Below are positions 26,668 through 34,962 of a DNA stretch of 64,000 nucleotides, one piece after another (the first letter of the stretch is position 1; each line of letters opens with the position of its first letter). The position numbers were made by a program, and so were the translations under genes. This DNA is from Hydrogenoanaerobacterium saccharovorans (GTDB lineage Bacteria > Bacillota > Clostridia > Oscillospirales > Ruminococcaceae), in the NCBI RefSeq assembly GCF_016901815.1, contig NZ_JACSNR010000010.1:1-64000 (forward strand), written 5' to 3'. The notes under the pieces were generated by a model. The model had not been told where the DNA came from. It saw nothing but the letters and a program-made list of their open reading frames with translations, and ran no database searches.

Positions 26668-26683
26668 GTTAGTTAAAGCTAAC
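26668..26683 (+). promoter_or_regulatory. candidate iron-regulator operator (GTTAG-N6-CTAAC), copy 1
   Basis: A perfect 5-bp inverted repeat GTTAG/CTAAC with a 6-bp centre, immediately after the feo transcription start. It resembles DtxR/IdeR-type boxes (TTAGGTTAG...CTAA). A degenerate copy (GTTAGTCATAACAAAC, 26591-26606) lies upstream of the -35. A bound repressor here would block transcription start or escape. Confidence 0.6.
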
Positions 26684-26732
26684 ACATTGCAAGCATTGAA
26701 GTTGACAAAGCCGTTTGACAGAGGAGGAAATT

Positions 26733-26945
26733 ATGATGCCGCTGAGTATGCTGTCGGTTGGTTCGACCGATACCATTAAAAAGATCACCGGAAAAGACGA
26801 AGTCCGCCGGTTTCTGTCCAGCCTGGGTCTGGTGGAGGGCGAGTGTGTGACAGTTGTTTCGGAGATCCATGGAAATCTGATCCTCGGAGTCAAGGATTCA
26901 AGAATTGCTCTTGATCGCAGCCTTGCCAACCGGATCATGGTGTAG
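26733..26945 (+). CDS. feoA: FeoA-type ferrous iron transport accessory protein (first copy)
   Basis: 70 residues forming an SH3-like FeoA domain (MMPLSMLSVGSTDTIKKITG...FLSSLGLVEGECVTVVSE). FeoA is a cytoplasmic partner that regulates FeoB. GAGGAGG lies 5 nt before the ATG at 26733 and 8 nt before the one at 26736; either may be used. It is followed after 12 nt by a second feoA gene. Confidence 0.88.
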   Translation: MMPLSMLSVGSTDTIKKITGKDEVRRFLSSLGLVEGECVTVVSEIHGNLILGVKDSRIALDRSLANRIMV

Positions 26946-26957
26946 GAGGAGTATGGT

Positions 26958-27179
26958 ATGAAGACACTCAAGGATATTGCCCCGGGCAAAAGTGCCACAG
27001 TGGTTCGTCTGCATGGAGAAGGTGCGGTCAAGCGCCGGATCATGGATATGGGCATCACCAAAGGCGTAAATGTTTCGGTGCGCAAGGTAGCCCCGCTGGG
27101 CGATCCCATTGAACTGACAGTGCGTGGTTATGAGCTGTCCATCCGCAAGGAGGACGCTTCCGCCATTGAGGTGGAATAA
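26958..27179 (+). CDS. feoA: FeoA-type ferrous iron transport accessory protein (second copy)
   Basis: 73 residues of the FeoA family (LKDIAPGKSATVVRLHGEGAVKRRIMDMGITKGVNVSVRKVAPLGDPIELTVRGYELSIRKEDA shows the typical layout: RRIMDMG then VAPLGDPI). It is closer to the classical FeoA signature than the first copy. Tandem feoA genes ahead of feoB are common in Clostridia. TAGGAGGAG lies ahead of the ATG. Confidence 0.92.
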   Translation: MKTLKDIAPGKSATVVRLHGEGAVKRRIMDMGITKGVNVSVRKVAPLGDPIELTVRGYELSIRKEDASAIEVE

Positions 27180-27193
27180 AACCAGGCCATAAA

Positions 27194-27209
27194 GTTAGTC
27201 TATGCTAAC
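27194..27209 (+). promoter_or_regulatory. candidate iron-regulator operator (GTTAG-N6-CTAAC), copy 2
   Basis: The same GTTAG/CTAAC repeat with the same 6-bp spacing, in the 77-bp gap between the second feoA and feoB. Recurrence of an identical spaced repeat at two places in one operon supports a common DNA-binding protein, most simply the DtxR-like product at 29650-30018. Confidence 0.55.
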
Positions 27210-27256
27210 ATTAGTTACAGCGCTTTCCGATGGAAAGCTTGAGGAGGAGAAGGGAT

Positions 27257-29404
27257 ATGTCAATCAAAATTGCCCTCGCAGGCAACCCCAACAGTGGTAA
27301 GACCACATTGTTCAATGCGCTGACTGGTTCCAATCAGTTTGTAGGAAACTGGCCGGGCGTTACAGTGGAGAAGAAGGAAGGCAAGCTCAAAGGCCACAAC
27401 GATGTGGTAATCACCGACCTGCCGGGTATCTATTCGCTTTCGCCCTATTCGCTGGAGGAAGTTGTGGCCCGGAACTATCTGATCCAGGAGCGTCCGGATG
27501 CGATTCTCAACATCGTAGACGGCACCAACCTGGAGCGGAATCTCTACCTGACCACCCAGCTGCTGGAGCTTTCGATTCCCACCGTCATTGCGGTCAATAT
27601 GGCGGATATTCTGGCAAAGACCGGTGAGAAGATCAACACCGAAGAGCTGTCCCGCCGTCTGGGCTGTGATGTGGTGGAGATTTCGGCTATGAAGGGCACC
27701 GGCGTCAAGGAAGTGGCCGCTAAGGCTGTGGCTGCCGCCCGTTCCGGTGCCGCGCCCCGGTCGGAACATCACTTTGCCGCCGATGTGGAGGAGGCGCTGG
27801 CTTCCATCGAAGAGCGCCTGACCGGCGTTGTGCCGCCTGAGCGCAGCCGTTTCTTTGCGGTGAAGCTGTTTGAGCGGGACGAAAAGATTGCGGAGTCGGT
27901 GCAGGGTATCCCGGATGTGGGGGACATCATCGAGCGGGTTGAAACAGCCCATGACGATGATGCGGAGAGCATCATCACCAATGAGCGCTACAACTACATC
28001 TCGTCCATTATCCAGGGCTGTTATCTGAAGAAGGCAGCCCGCACCATGACCACTTCGGACAAGATCGACCGCTGGGTTACCAACCGGTTCCTGGCGCTGC
28101 CCATTTTTGCGGCGATCATCACCCTGGTGTACTTCATTTCGGTCACCACCGTGGGTGATGTAGTCACCAGCTGGACCAACGATGTTCTGTTCGGCGAGAT
28201 CATTCCGCCGATGGTGGAGAACTTCCTGGTGAGTGTCGGCTGTGCCGAGTGGCTCCAGAGCCTGATCCTGGACGGTATTGTTGCCGGTGTGGGCGCAGTC
28301 CTGGGCTTTGTGCCCCAGATGCTGGTGCTGTTCTTCTTCCTGGCCTTCCTGGAGTCCTGCGGCTATATGGCCCGGATCGCCTTTATCCTGGACCGGATAT
28401 TCCGTCGGTTCGGCCTGTCGGGTAAGTCCTTTATTCCCATGCTCATCGGCACCGGCTGCGGCGTTCCCGGCATCATGGCCTCCCGTACCATCGAGAACGA
28501 CCGTGACCGCAAGATGACCATCATGACTACCACCTTCATTCCCTGCGGCGCCAAGCTGCCCATTATTGCCCTGGTTGCCGGCGCCTTCTTCGGGAATGCC
28601 TGGTGGGTCGGCCCCAGCGCCTACTTCGTAGGAATCGCCGCCATTGTATGCTCGGGCATTATTCTCAAGAAAACCCGCCTGTTTGCCGGCGATCCCGCTC
28701 CCTTCGTAATGGAGCTTCCGGCCTATCACATGCCCACTCTGTCCAATGTACTGCGCAGTATGTGGGAGCGTGGCTGGTCCTTCATCAAGAAGGCCGGTAC
28801 TGTGATCCTGCTGTCCACCATCGTGATCTGGTTCACTTCGACCTATGGCATCGTAGATGGCTCCTTCACCGCTGTGGAGGATCTCAACCAGAGCTTCATG
28901 GCTGTAATCGGTCAGAGCTTTGCCTGGATCTTTGCACCCCTTGGATTCGGCGACTGGAAGGCAGCTGTGGCTTCGATCAATGGCCTGGTTGCGAAGGAAA
29001 ACCTTGTTTCCACCTTCGGTGTCCTGTTCGGCTTTGCGGAAGTGGCAGAGGACGGCGCTGAGTACTGGGATCTGCTCCGATCCAGCATGTCGCTGGCAGC
29101 CGGTTATTCCTTCCTGGTATTCAACCTGCTCTGCGCACCCTGCTTCGCAGCCATCGGCGCCATCAAGCGTGAGATGAACAACACCCGCTGGACCCTGATT
29201 GCGGTAGGCTACCAGACCGTCTTTGCCTATGCGGTTTCGCTGTGTATCTATCAGTTCGGCACCCTGCTCACCGGCGGCGGCTTCGGAATCGGCACCATCG
29301 CAGCTGTGGCTGTGGCTGCCGGCTTCCTGTGGCTCCTGACCCGCCCGGACCCCCAGAAGAAAAAGGCTGCCAAGGTCACTGGCAGTCCGGTTGCAGCTGA
29401 CTGA
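27257..29404 (+). CDS. feoB: ferrous iron transporter B
   Basis: A 715-residue Fe(II) uptake protein of the plasma membrane. The N-terminal G domain has G1 GNPNSGKTTLFNALTG near residue 8, VGNWPGVTVEKKEG, G3 DLPGIYSLSPYS and G4-like AVNMAD; a helical GDI-like region spans about 165-260. The membrane part has two Gate motifs with metal-ligand cysteines (IGTGCGVPGIMASR near residue 396, TTFIPCGAKLPI near residue 422). The start at 27257 is fixed by GAGGAGGAGAAGGG and by the family N-terminus. About ten helices, complete. Confidence 0.96.
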   Translation: MSIKIALAGNPNSGKTTLFNALTGSNQFVGNWPGVTVEKKEGKLKGHNDVVITDLPGIYSLSPYSLEEVVARNYLIQERPDAILNIVDGTNLERNLYLTTQLLELSIPTVIAVNMADILAKTGEKINTEELSRRLGCDVVEISAMKGTGVKEVAAKAVAAARSGAAPRSEHHFAADVEEALASIEERLTGVVPPERSRFFAVKLFERDEKIAESVQGIPDVGDIIERVETAHDDDAESIITNERYNYISSIIQGCYLKKAARTMTTSDKIDRWVTNRFLALPIFAAIITLVYFISVTTVGDVVTSWTNDVLFGEIIPPMVENFLVSVGCAEWLQSLILDGIVAGVGAVLGFVPQMLVLFFFLAFLESCGYMARIAFILDRIFRRFGLSGKSFIPMLIGTGCGVPGIMASRTIENDRDRKMTIMTTTFIPCGAKLPIIALVAGAFFGNAWWVGPSAYFVGIAAIVCSGIILKKTRLFAGDPAPFVMELPAYHMPTLSNVLRSMWERGWSFIKKAGTVILLSTIVIWFTSTYGIVDGSFTAVEDLNQSFMAVIGQSFAWIFAPLGFGDWKAAVASINGLVAKENLVSTFGVLFGFAEVAEDGAEYWDLLRSSMSLAAGYSFLVFNLLCAPCFAAIGAIKREMNNTRWTLIAVGYQTVFAYAVSLCIYQFGTLLTGGGFGIGTIAAVAVAAGFLWLLTRPDPQKKKAAKVTGSPVAAD

Positions 29405-29453
29405 TCCCATAAACCCCATCACCGGAACGTTTCAATAAAGGAGGAACGATACT

Positions 29454-29615
29454 ATGTCTACATGGATCATTGGAGGCCTGGTTGCTCTGGCAGCAGTTCT
29501 GGCTGCCCGCAGCATCTATAAGGATAAAAAGGCAGGAAAGTGCAGCTGCGGATGCAGCACTGGATGCAGCGGCTGCTGCGGAACCTGTCACAGTAATCAT
29601 CAGCCCAATGCCTGA
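29454..29615 (+). CDS. FeoB-associated Cys-rich membrane protein
   Basis: 53 residues: an N-terminal membrane helix (about 4-20; WIIGGLVALAAVLAARSIY), a basic patch, then a tail with eight cysteines or so (CSCGCSTGCSGCCGTC). Such mini-proteins follow feoB in many Firmicutes (FeoB-associated Cys-rich membrane protein family) and may chaperone iron at the cytoplasmic or outer face. AAAGGAGGAAC lies ahead of the ATG. It is transcribed with feoB. Confidence 0.85.
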   Translation: MSTWIIGGLVALAAVLAARSIYKDKKAGKCSCGCSTGCSGCCGTCHSNHQPNA

Positions 29616-29649
29616 GCAGGACCTGCCGCACGAAAGGAGAGGATAGCAT

Positions 29650-30018
29650 ATGACCCCACAGCTGAGTGCGACCCAGATCCGGTATCTGTTTGCCATCCGG
29701 GAGCTGGAGAAGCAAGGCGTAGTCCGACAGGGGCATATAGCGCAGAAACTGGGCGTATCTGATCCGAGTGCGCATAAGATGCTCCTCCAGCTGGAACGGT
29801 TGGAACTGATCGCCAAAAAGCGTTACTCCTCGGTGTTTGTCACCGAGAAGGGACGGGAGGCGATGGAACGGTATTACAGCAGCTATACCCGCATCCGGAA
29901 ATTCTTCGCAGATGACCTCCGGCTTTCGGACTGCAACTGTGATAAGGTGACCTTTGCGATTCTGGGCGGACTGGATGAACAGGGCGCAGATGAATTCTGC
30001 GAACGGATCGTAAGCTGA
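29650..30018 (+). CDS. DtxR/MarR-like winged-helix regulator of the feo operon
   Basis: 122 residues. The N-terminal winged helix (about 5-75; QIRYLFAIRELEKQGVVRQGHIAQKLGVSDPSAHKMLLQLERLELI, KKRYSSVFVTEKGREAM) matches the DtxR/MntR DNA-binding domain. The short C-terminal helix region contains DCNCDK, possible metal ligands. It lacks the dimerisation and SH3 domains of full DtxR. As the last gene of feo it is likely the Fe(II)-sensing repressor acting on the GTTAG-N6-CTAAC sites. GAAAGGAG precedes the ATG. Confidence 0.8.
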   Translation: MTPQLSATQIRYLFAIRELEKQGVVRQGHIAQKLGVSDPSAHKMLLQLERLELIAKKRYSSVFVTEKGREAMERYYSSYTRIRKFFADDLRLSDCNCDKVTFAILGGLDEQGADEFCERIVS

Positions 30019-30025
30019 AAGAATG

Positions 30026-30063
30026 AGCGCAGACCTGTGTAAAACGGGTCTGTGCTTTTTTTT
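30026..30063 (+). terminator. terminator of the feo operon
   Basis: A 10-bp stem with one wobble (AGCGCAGACC / GGTCTGTGCT, 30026-30035 and 30047-30056) followed by an uninterrupted T run. Confidence 0.9.
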
Positions 30064-30112
30064 CGCCGGGATCTGTGGTACAATAAAGTGCGTGAAAAGG
30101 AGGTATCCCGCT

Positions 30113-30541
30113 ATGATCCGTTTGGCGGAGCGGCAGGACCTCGACCGGATCATGGAGATCTGGCTGGAGGGCAACCTGCAGGCACATGACTTTGTGGACC
30201 CGGACTACTGGATTGGTTGTTTTCAGGAAGTACGGGAAGCCATCGCCCAGGCTGATGTGTGGGTCTGGGACGAAAACGACCGGGTGGAGGCCTTTGCTGG
30301 TATGGTGGAGCATTACCTTGCAGGGCTGTTTGTATCCGGTGCGCAGCGTGGAAAGGGAATCGGCGGTCTGCTCCTGGAACATATCAAAGAGCAGCGTTTC
30401 CCTCTGACACTGCATGTCTATTCCCGGAATGCCGGCGCAGTGCAGTTCTATGAGCGGCATGGGTTCGGAACCGTTTCGGAGTATATTGATCCGGAAACCG
30501 GTCAGCCGGAACGGGAGATGATTTTCCCTCCCCGGTCATAA
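30113..30541 (+). CDS. GNAT family N-acetyltransferase
   Basis: 142 residues, single GNAT domain: IRLAERQDLDRIMEIWLEGN at the start, acetyl-CoA loop VSGAQRGKGIGGLLLEH near residue 75 and LHVYSRNAGAVQFYERHGF near residue 100. YjaB/PhnO-like small-molecule acetyltransferases look alike; substrate unknown. The start at 30113 follows AAAAGGAGG; the frame extends upstream into the feo terminator. Confidence 0.88.
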   Translation: MIRLAERQDLDRIMEIWLEGNLQAHDFVDPDYWIGCFQEVREAIAQADVWVWDENDRVEAFAGMVEHYLAGLFVSGAQRGKGIGGLLLEHIKEQRFPLTLHVYSRNAGAVQFYERHGFGTVSEYIDPETGQPEREMIFPPRS

Positions 30542-30582
30542 CCCCAGAAATAAGGGCATAGAGTAGCTGTGGGTGATACAAT

Positions 30583-31287
30583 GTGAAAACACGCAGCTTT
30601 TATGTCAATTCCATGATCCTCCTGACGGTGCTGATGATCCTGTTGGGGTCATTCTACAAGCTGGAGGAGGCGATCCCCACATCACTGTCCCGGCTGAGCC
30701 GTCCGACCATTATCCTGGATGCCGGTCACGGCGGGGAAGACGGCGGCGCAGTTGGAGTGGATGGGATCATCGAAAAAGATATCAACCTCTCCATTGCGCA
30801 GAATCTCCGGGATCTGCTGGTGATGAACGGTTACACGGTGGTAATGACCCGGGACAGTGACACCGCCATCTATGACCCTGGCATGGAGACTCTGCGGGAA
30901 AAGAAGGTTTCAGACCTGGAAAACCGTCTGGAGCTGATGAAGGAATATCCGGGTTCCATCTTTATCAGCATTCATCAGAATCAGTTCGGTTCGCCCATCT
31001 ATTCGGGAACCCAGGTCTTTTACAGTCCCAATTCCCAGACCTCCCAGGAGCTGGCGCAGATCATCCAGGAACATGCCAAAGCAGACCTGGATGAGGAGAA
31101 CAACCGCACCATCAAGGAAGTGGGCGATGAGATCTATCTGCTCTGGAATGCGTCGACAACGGCTGTCATGGTGGAATGCGGGTTCCTTTCCAACCCGGAC
31201 GAGGCCCACAAACTGGTGGATGCAGACTACCAGAAGCGGGTGGCCTTTATGATCTTTGATTCTTTGAATGAATATCTGGGCGGATAA
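30583..31287 (+). CDS. cwlD: N-acetylmuramoyl-L-alanine amidase CwlD
   Basis: CwlD removes the peptide side chain from muramic acid during formation of muramic-delta-lactam in the spore cortex. The 234 residues have an N-terminal membrane anchor (about 8-25), then an Amidase_3 domain with zinc ligands His and Glu in IILDAGHGGEDGGA near residue 44 and IFISIHQNQF near residue 126 (His), and the catalytic Glu in VMVECGFLSNPDE near residue 194. The start is GTG. It corresponds to a spore-former, as does spoIIR. Confidence 0.88.
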   Translation: MKTRSFYVNSMILLTVLMILLGSFYKLEEAIPTSLSRLSRPTIILDAGHGGEDGGAVGVDGIIEKDINLSIAQNLRDLLVMNGYTVVMTRDSDTAIYDPGMETLREKKVSDLENRLELMKEYPGSIFISIHQNQFGSPIYSGTQVFYSPNSQTSQELAQIIQEHAKADLDEENNRTIKEVGDEIYLLWNASTTAVMVECGFLSNPDEAHKLVDADYQKRVAFMIFDSLNEYLGG

Positions 31288-31322
31288 ATCCCCGGAAGTG
31301 CAACAATACAGGAGTGTAAAAC

Positions 31323-32711
31323 ATGGCAAAATCAAAAACAGCATATGTATGCCAGAACTGCGGTTATGAGTCAGCAAAGTGGTACGGCAAGTGTCCGGAA
31401 TGCGGTCAGTGGAACACCATGGAGGAGCAGCTCAAGTCCCCGGCTCCCATGGGCGGAAAAGCCGCTCAGGCAGCCCCGGTGGTAACCAATCTGGAGGTCA
31501 GCACCATCGATGCCATCTCCTCGGCGGAGGAGAACCGGTTCCATACCGACCTTTCCGAGCTGGATCGGGTTCTGGGCGGCGGCATTGTCAAGGGGTCTGT
31601 GATCATGCTCAGCGGTGAGCCGGGAATCGGTAAATCCACCCTGCTGCTGCAGATCTGCAAATTCCTCTGCCAGGGACTGCGAGTACTGTACATCTCCGGA
31701 GAGGAGAGTGCCCGGCAGATCAAGCTCCGGGCTATGCGCCTGGGAGTGGAAAGCCCCAATCTCTTCCTGGCTACCACCACCGACATCGACCATGTGGTTG
31801 CCGCCATTGACAAGGTGCATCCGGATATTGCCATCATCGACTCCATCCAGACCATGAGTCTTTCGGATCTTCAGTCCTCGCCGGGCAGCGTGACCCAGGT
31901 GCGGGAGTGTACCCAGCGGCTCATCTATACAGCCAAATCCGCGGACATTCCCATTTTTATTGTGGGACATGTAAACAAGGACGGCGCCATTGCCGGACCG
32001 AAGGTACTGGAACACATGGTGGACTGTGTCCTCTATTTTGAGGGCGAACGGCACCTGGCATACCGGATTCTGCGGGCAGTGAAGAACCGTTATGGCTCCA
32101 CCAATGAGATCGGCGTCTTTGAGATGACCGACCGTGGCCTGACCGAGGTGGCAAATCCCTCCATGATGATGCTCTCCGGACGACCGGTGAATGTATCGGG
32201 TACCTGCGTGACCTGTCTGATGGAAGGCAGCCGCCCGATTCTGGCGGAGGTTCAGGCTCTGGTGACCAAAACCGCCTTTGGAAATCCCCGGCGTACAGCA
32301 ACCGGATTTGATTTCAACCGGATGGCTCTGCTCCTGGCAGTACTGGAGAAACGGTGCGGATATTTCTTTGGTTCTCTGGATGCCTATATCAATGTGGTGG
32401 GCGGCCTGCGGCTGGACGAACCGGCTTCGGATCTCTCGGTGGCACTGGCACTGGTATCCAATCTCACCGACCGCCTGATCCCGGACGATCTGATCGCCAT
32501 TGGGGAGATCGGCCTTGCCGGAGAAGTGCGGGCAGTCAATCATATCCAGAACCGGGTATCAGAGGCCTATCGGCTGGGATTTGTGTGCTGCATGGTTCCC
32601 AGGCACAACCTCTCCCAGCTCAATACTGAGCAGATGCCTGATCTGGAAGTAATCCCTGTTTCCAGCATCAATGAAGCCTGCAAAATCATTGGCAGAAATA
32701 AAACTGAATAA
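31323..32711 (+). CDS. radA: DNA repair protein RadA
   Basis: RadA (Sms) is a DnaB-like helicase that extends recombination intermediates. The 462 residues start with a C4 zinc finger (YVCQNCGYESAKWYGKCPECG), have a RecA-like core with Walker A GEPGIGKSTLLLQ near residue 98, Walker B IAIIDSIQTM, the KNRYGSTNE motif near residue 256 and a C-terminal Lon-like P domain (about 290-455) with an inactive catalytic site. Length is standard. AGGAG precedes the ATG. Confidence 0.96.
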   Translation: MAKSKTAYVCQNCGYESAKWYGKCPECGQWNTMEEQLKSPAPMGGKAAQAAPVVTNLEVSTIDAISSAEENRFHTDLSELDRVLGGGIVKGSVIMLSGEPGIGKSTLLLQICKFLCQGLRVLYISGEESARQIKLRAMRLGVESPNLFLATTTDIDHVVAAIDKVHPDIAIIDSIQTMSLSDLQSSPGSVTQVRECTQRLIYTAKSADIPIFIVGHVNKDGAIAGPKVLEHMVDCVLYFEGERHLAYRILRAVKNRYGSTNEIGVFEMTDRGLTEVANPSMMMLSGRPVNVSGTCVTCLMEGSRPILAEVQALVTKTAFGNPRRTATGFDFNRMALLLAVLEKRCGYFFGSLDAYINVVGGLRLDEPASDLSVALALVSNLTDRLIPDDLIAIGEIGLAGEVRAVNHIQNRVSEAYRLGFVCCMVPRHNLSQLNTEQMPDLEVIPVSSINEACKIIGRNKTE

Positions 32712-32720
32712 GACGATTAT

Positions 32721-32774
32721 AAAATCCTCCCGGGTGGTTCAAACTAAAGCAGATGAACACCTGGGGGAATTTTT
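32721..32774 (+). terminator. terminator-like hairpin after radA covering the next ribosome binding site
   Basis: A stem of about 14 bp with one mismatch (AAATCCTCCCGGGTG / CACCTGGGGGAATTT) is followed by TTTTT. The GGGGGA that serves as Shine-Dalgarno of the adaptor gene lies in the 3' arm, so a folded stem would both stop transcription from radA and hide the ribosome binding site. Confidence 0.6.
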
Positions 32775-33779
32775 ATGCATCGAATCTTGGTTCTGACTGC
32801 CGGCGGACTGTTGGCAGTGGGAGCAGCTTTGCTTCCGACCGCTTATTATCAGAATATACCCACAGCCCGGTATGTGACCGCTTCCACGCAGCCGGGAACA
32901 GAGTCGGTGAGCTGCAGCGGGCAGATCCTGGCCTTTGACCGGGCAGAGACTTACATCACTTCGCCAGTGGTGACCGGAGATGTCCTGGTGGAGGTGGGGG
33001 ATCAGGTTGCGGCGGGGCAGGTGCTTTGCACAGTGGATCTGCCCGCCACTGGTCTGCTGATGACTTCACCGGAACTGACATCGGATTTTCTTAAAAGCTA
33101 CCTGGAAAACCCGGAGACCTCCTCGCTGGAAAGTCTGCTGTCCGCTTCCAGCCTCGGGGAGCAGAGCGTGCAGCTGGCAGCCGCGCCGGAGTATGCCAGT
33201 GCTATCAATGGGACTGTTACAGCTGTGAATCTTCAGTCGGACAGTCTGTACAATTCCTCGCAGGCTGCCATTGTGGTGGAGGATCTCTCGGAACTGCGGG
33301 CAGAACTGTATGTGCCGCAGGCGGGTGTAGCGGGAATTGAGCCGGGGGATAAGGTACTCATTCAGGGGGCCGGGATCACCGGAGAGATCAGCGGGGAAGT
33401 GGTTTCCATCAATCCGTCTGCCATGCAGTCGCTGCAGAATGGCGCATTGCAGGTGCTGGTTCCGGTGCAGGTCCGGCTGACTTCCGATTCCAAGGGAGCC
33501 CGGCCTGGTTATGCTGTCACTGCGCAGATTCTTTCCCGTTCCAGTACCGATGGACTCTTCATACCCTATCAGGCTGTCTGTCAGGACGAGGAGAATCAGG
33601 AGTATGTCTGGCTGCTGTCCAATACCGGTGCGGCGGTCAGACAGCCCGTCACCACGGGGGAGGAAACCGCGGAAATGACCCAGATCCTCTCTGGGATTAC
33701 CGCTGAGGACATTGTTCTGATCGGGGAAAACCTGCAATCGGGTCAGCCGGTGCGATTGGAGGGATATTATGAGGGCTGA
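32775..33779 (+). CDS. HlyD/MacA-type efflux adaptor (membrane fusion) protein
   Basis: 334 residues: N-terminal hydrophobic anchor (about 4-25), a biotinyl-lipoyl-like hairpin region (VVTGDVLVEVGDQVAAGQVL near residue 56, partner half IVVEDLSELRAELYVPQAG near residue 165) and beta-barrel domains typical of membrane fusion proteins that link an ABC permease to the envelope. The coiled-coil hairpin seems very short. The gene overlaps the FtsX permease by 11 nt. The ATPase that normally completes such a set (MacB/YknXYZ type) is not adjacent. Confidence 0.82.
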   Translation: MHRILVLTAGGLLAVGAALLPTAYYQNIPTARYVTASTQPGTESVSCSGQILAFDRAETYITSPVVTGDVLVEVGDQVAAGQVLCTVDLPATGLLMTSPELTSDFLKSYLENPETSSLESLLSASSLGEQSVQLAAAPEYASAINGTVTAVNLQSDSLYNSSQAAIVVEDLSELRAELYVPQAGVAGIEPGDKVLIQGAGITGEISGEVVSINPSAMQSLQNGALQVLVPVQVRLTSDSKGARPGYAVTAQILSRSSTDGLFIPYQAVCQDEENQEYVWLLSNTGAAVRQPVTTGEETAEMTQILSGITAEDIVLIGENLQSGQPVRLEGYYEG

Positions 33780-34962
33780 GTGGCTGCTGTATGGAATGCG
33801 GAGCCTGATCCGCCGACGCCGGCGGCTGTATCCCACTCTGTTATCCATTTCCATTGGCATGATGCTGGTGGTGATTGTCAGCACCGTCGGTGAGATCGGG
33901 TCTGGGCTGGTGGAGGAGGAGATTCAGAGCCTTGGGGTGGGTTCAGTGACCATCACCGCCAATAAAACAGTGGCGGATATCCCTCTCACAGAAGAGAAGC
34001 TCAATACGCTGCGGGAACAGCCGACGGTGGAGTCAGCCTCGCCCATTGTGATGGCCTATACACAGATCGAACTCAAGGGAATCGTGGAGCAGTGCGCGGT
34101 CTGGGGAATCGACAGCGGCAGTACCCAGATTGTGGAGCTGGATCTGCTGCATGGGCGCCTGCTGGAGCCGGGCGATCTGAGTGAGAAACGGTCTGTCTGT
34201 GTTATCGACCGCAGTCTGGCGGAAAAGATCTACCAGCGCACCAACATTGTGGGGAAGAAGATCCAGATCATGCTGAACGGCTCCTATCAGGAGTTTGAGA
34301 TCGTGGGAGTGGCAGAGAGTGGGGGAAGCCTGGTACAGACCATGCTGGACAGTTATGCGCCGGGCTTTGTCTATATACCCTATAATGTGCTGCAGGAGAA
34401 CAGCGGAAAGTCCGGCTATGACCGTATCGCGGTGACCCTATCTGACCCGGAGGCGGCAGACCAGGAAGGGGAGAAGCTGGCAGATGCACTGGCCCGCCAG
34501 TATGGGGAGCAGGCAGACAGCTACACAGTGGAAAATATGTTCGCTCAGAAGCAGAAGATGGAGAATATCGCCGAGATTGTAAAATTGTCGCTGGTGGCGA
34601 TTTCTGCCGTATCGCTGATGGTATCCGGGCTTGGTGTAATGACTGTCATGTCAGCGAGTGTGACCGAACGTACTCATGAGATTGGAATCAAAAAGGCAGT
34701 AGGAGCCAAAAATGCGGCGATCCTGGGAGAATTTATTGCGGAGGGCTGTCTGCTGAGCTTCTATGGCGCGATCCTCGGGCTGCTGGCCGGACAGGGCATT
34801 ACCTGGATTGCGTGTCAGCTGCTCAGCCTTGAATTCCAGACCGACCCGACTTTGCTGACAGCCGGTGCTGTGATGACTGTGCTGCTGGGAACTGTGTTCA
34901 GCGCAAAGCCGGCACTCCGGGCGGCACAGCTCGATCCGGTCAAGGCTTTGGCTTCTGAATAG
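33769..34962 (+). CDS. MacB-type ABC transporter permease (FtsX family), no ATPase domain
   Basis: 397 residues with an N-terminal membrane helix (about 20-42), a MacB periplasmic-core domain (about 45-240) and a C-terminal FtsX domain with three helices (about 275-390; GLGVMTVMSASVTERTHEIGIKKAVGAKNAAILGEF is the classic segment). The permease lacks a fused nucleotide-binding domain and no ATPase gene follows, so it needs one encoded elsewhere. It is the last gene of the core chromosome before the accessory region. Confidence 0.88.
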   Translation: MRAEWLLYGMRSLIRRRRRLYPTLLSISIGMMLVVIVSTVGEIGSGLVEEEIQSLGVGSVTITANKTVADIPLTEEKLNTLREQPTVESASPIVMAYTQIELKGIVEQCAVWGIDSGSTQIVELDLLHGRLLEPGDLSEKRSVCVIDRSLAEKIYQRTNIVGKKIQIMLNGSYQEFEIVGVAESGGSLVQTMLDSYAPGFVYIPYNVLQENSGKSGYDRIAVTLSDPEAADQEGEKLADALARQYGEQADSYTVENMFAQKQKMENIAEIVKLSLVAISAVSLMVSGLGVMTVMSASVTERTHEIGIKKAVGAKNAAILGEFIAEGCLLSFYGAILGLLAGQGITWIACQLLSLEFQTDPTLLTAGAVMTVLLGTVFSAKPALRAAQLDPVKALASE

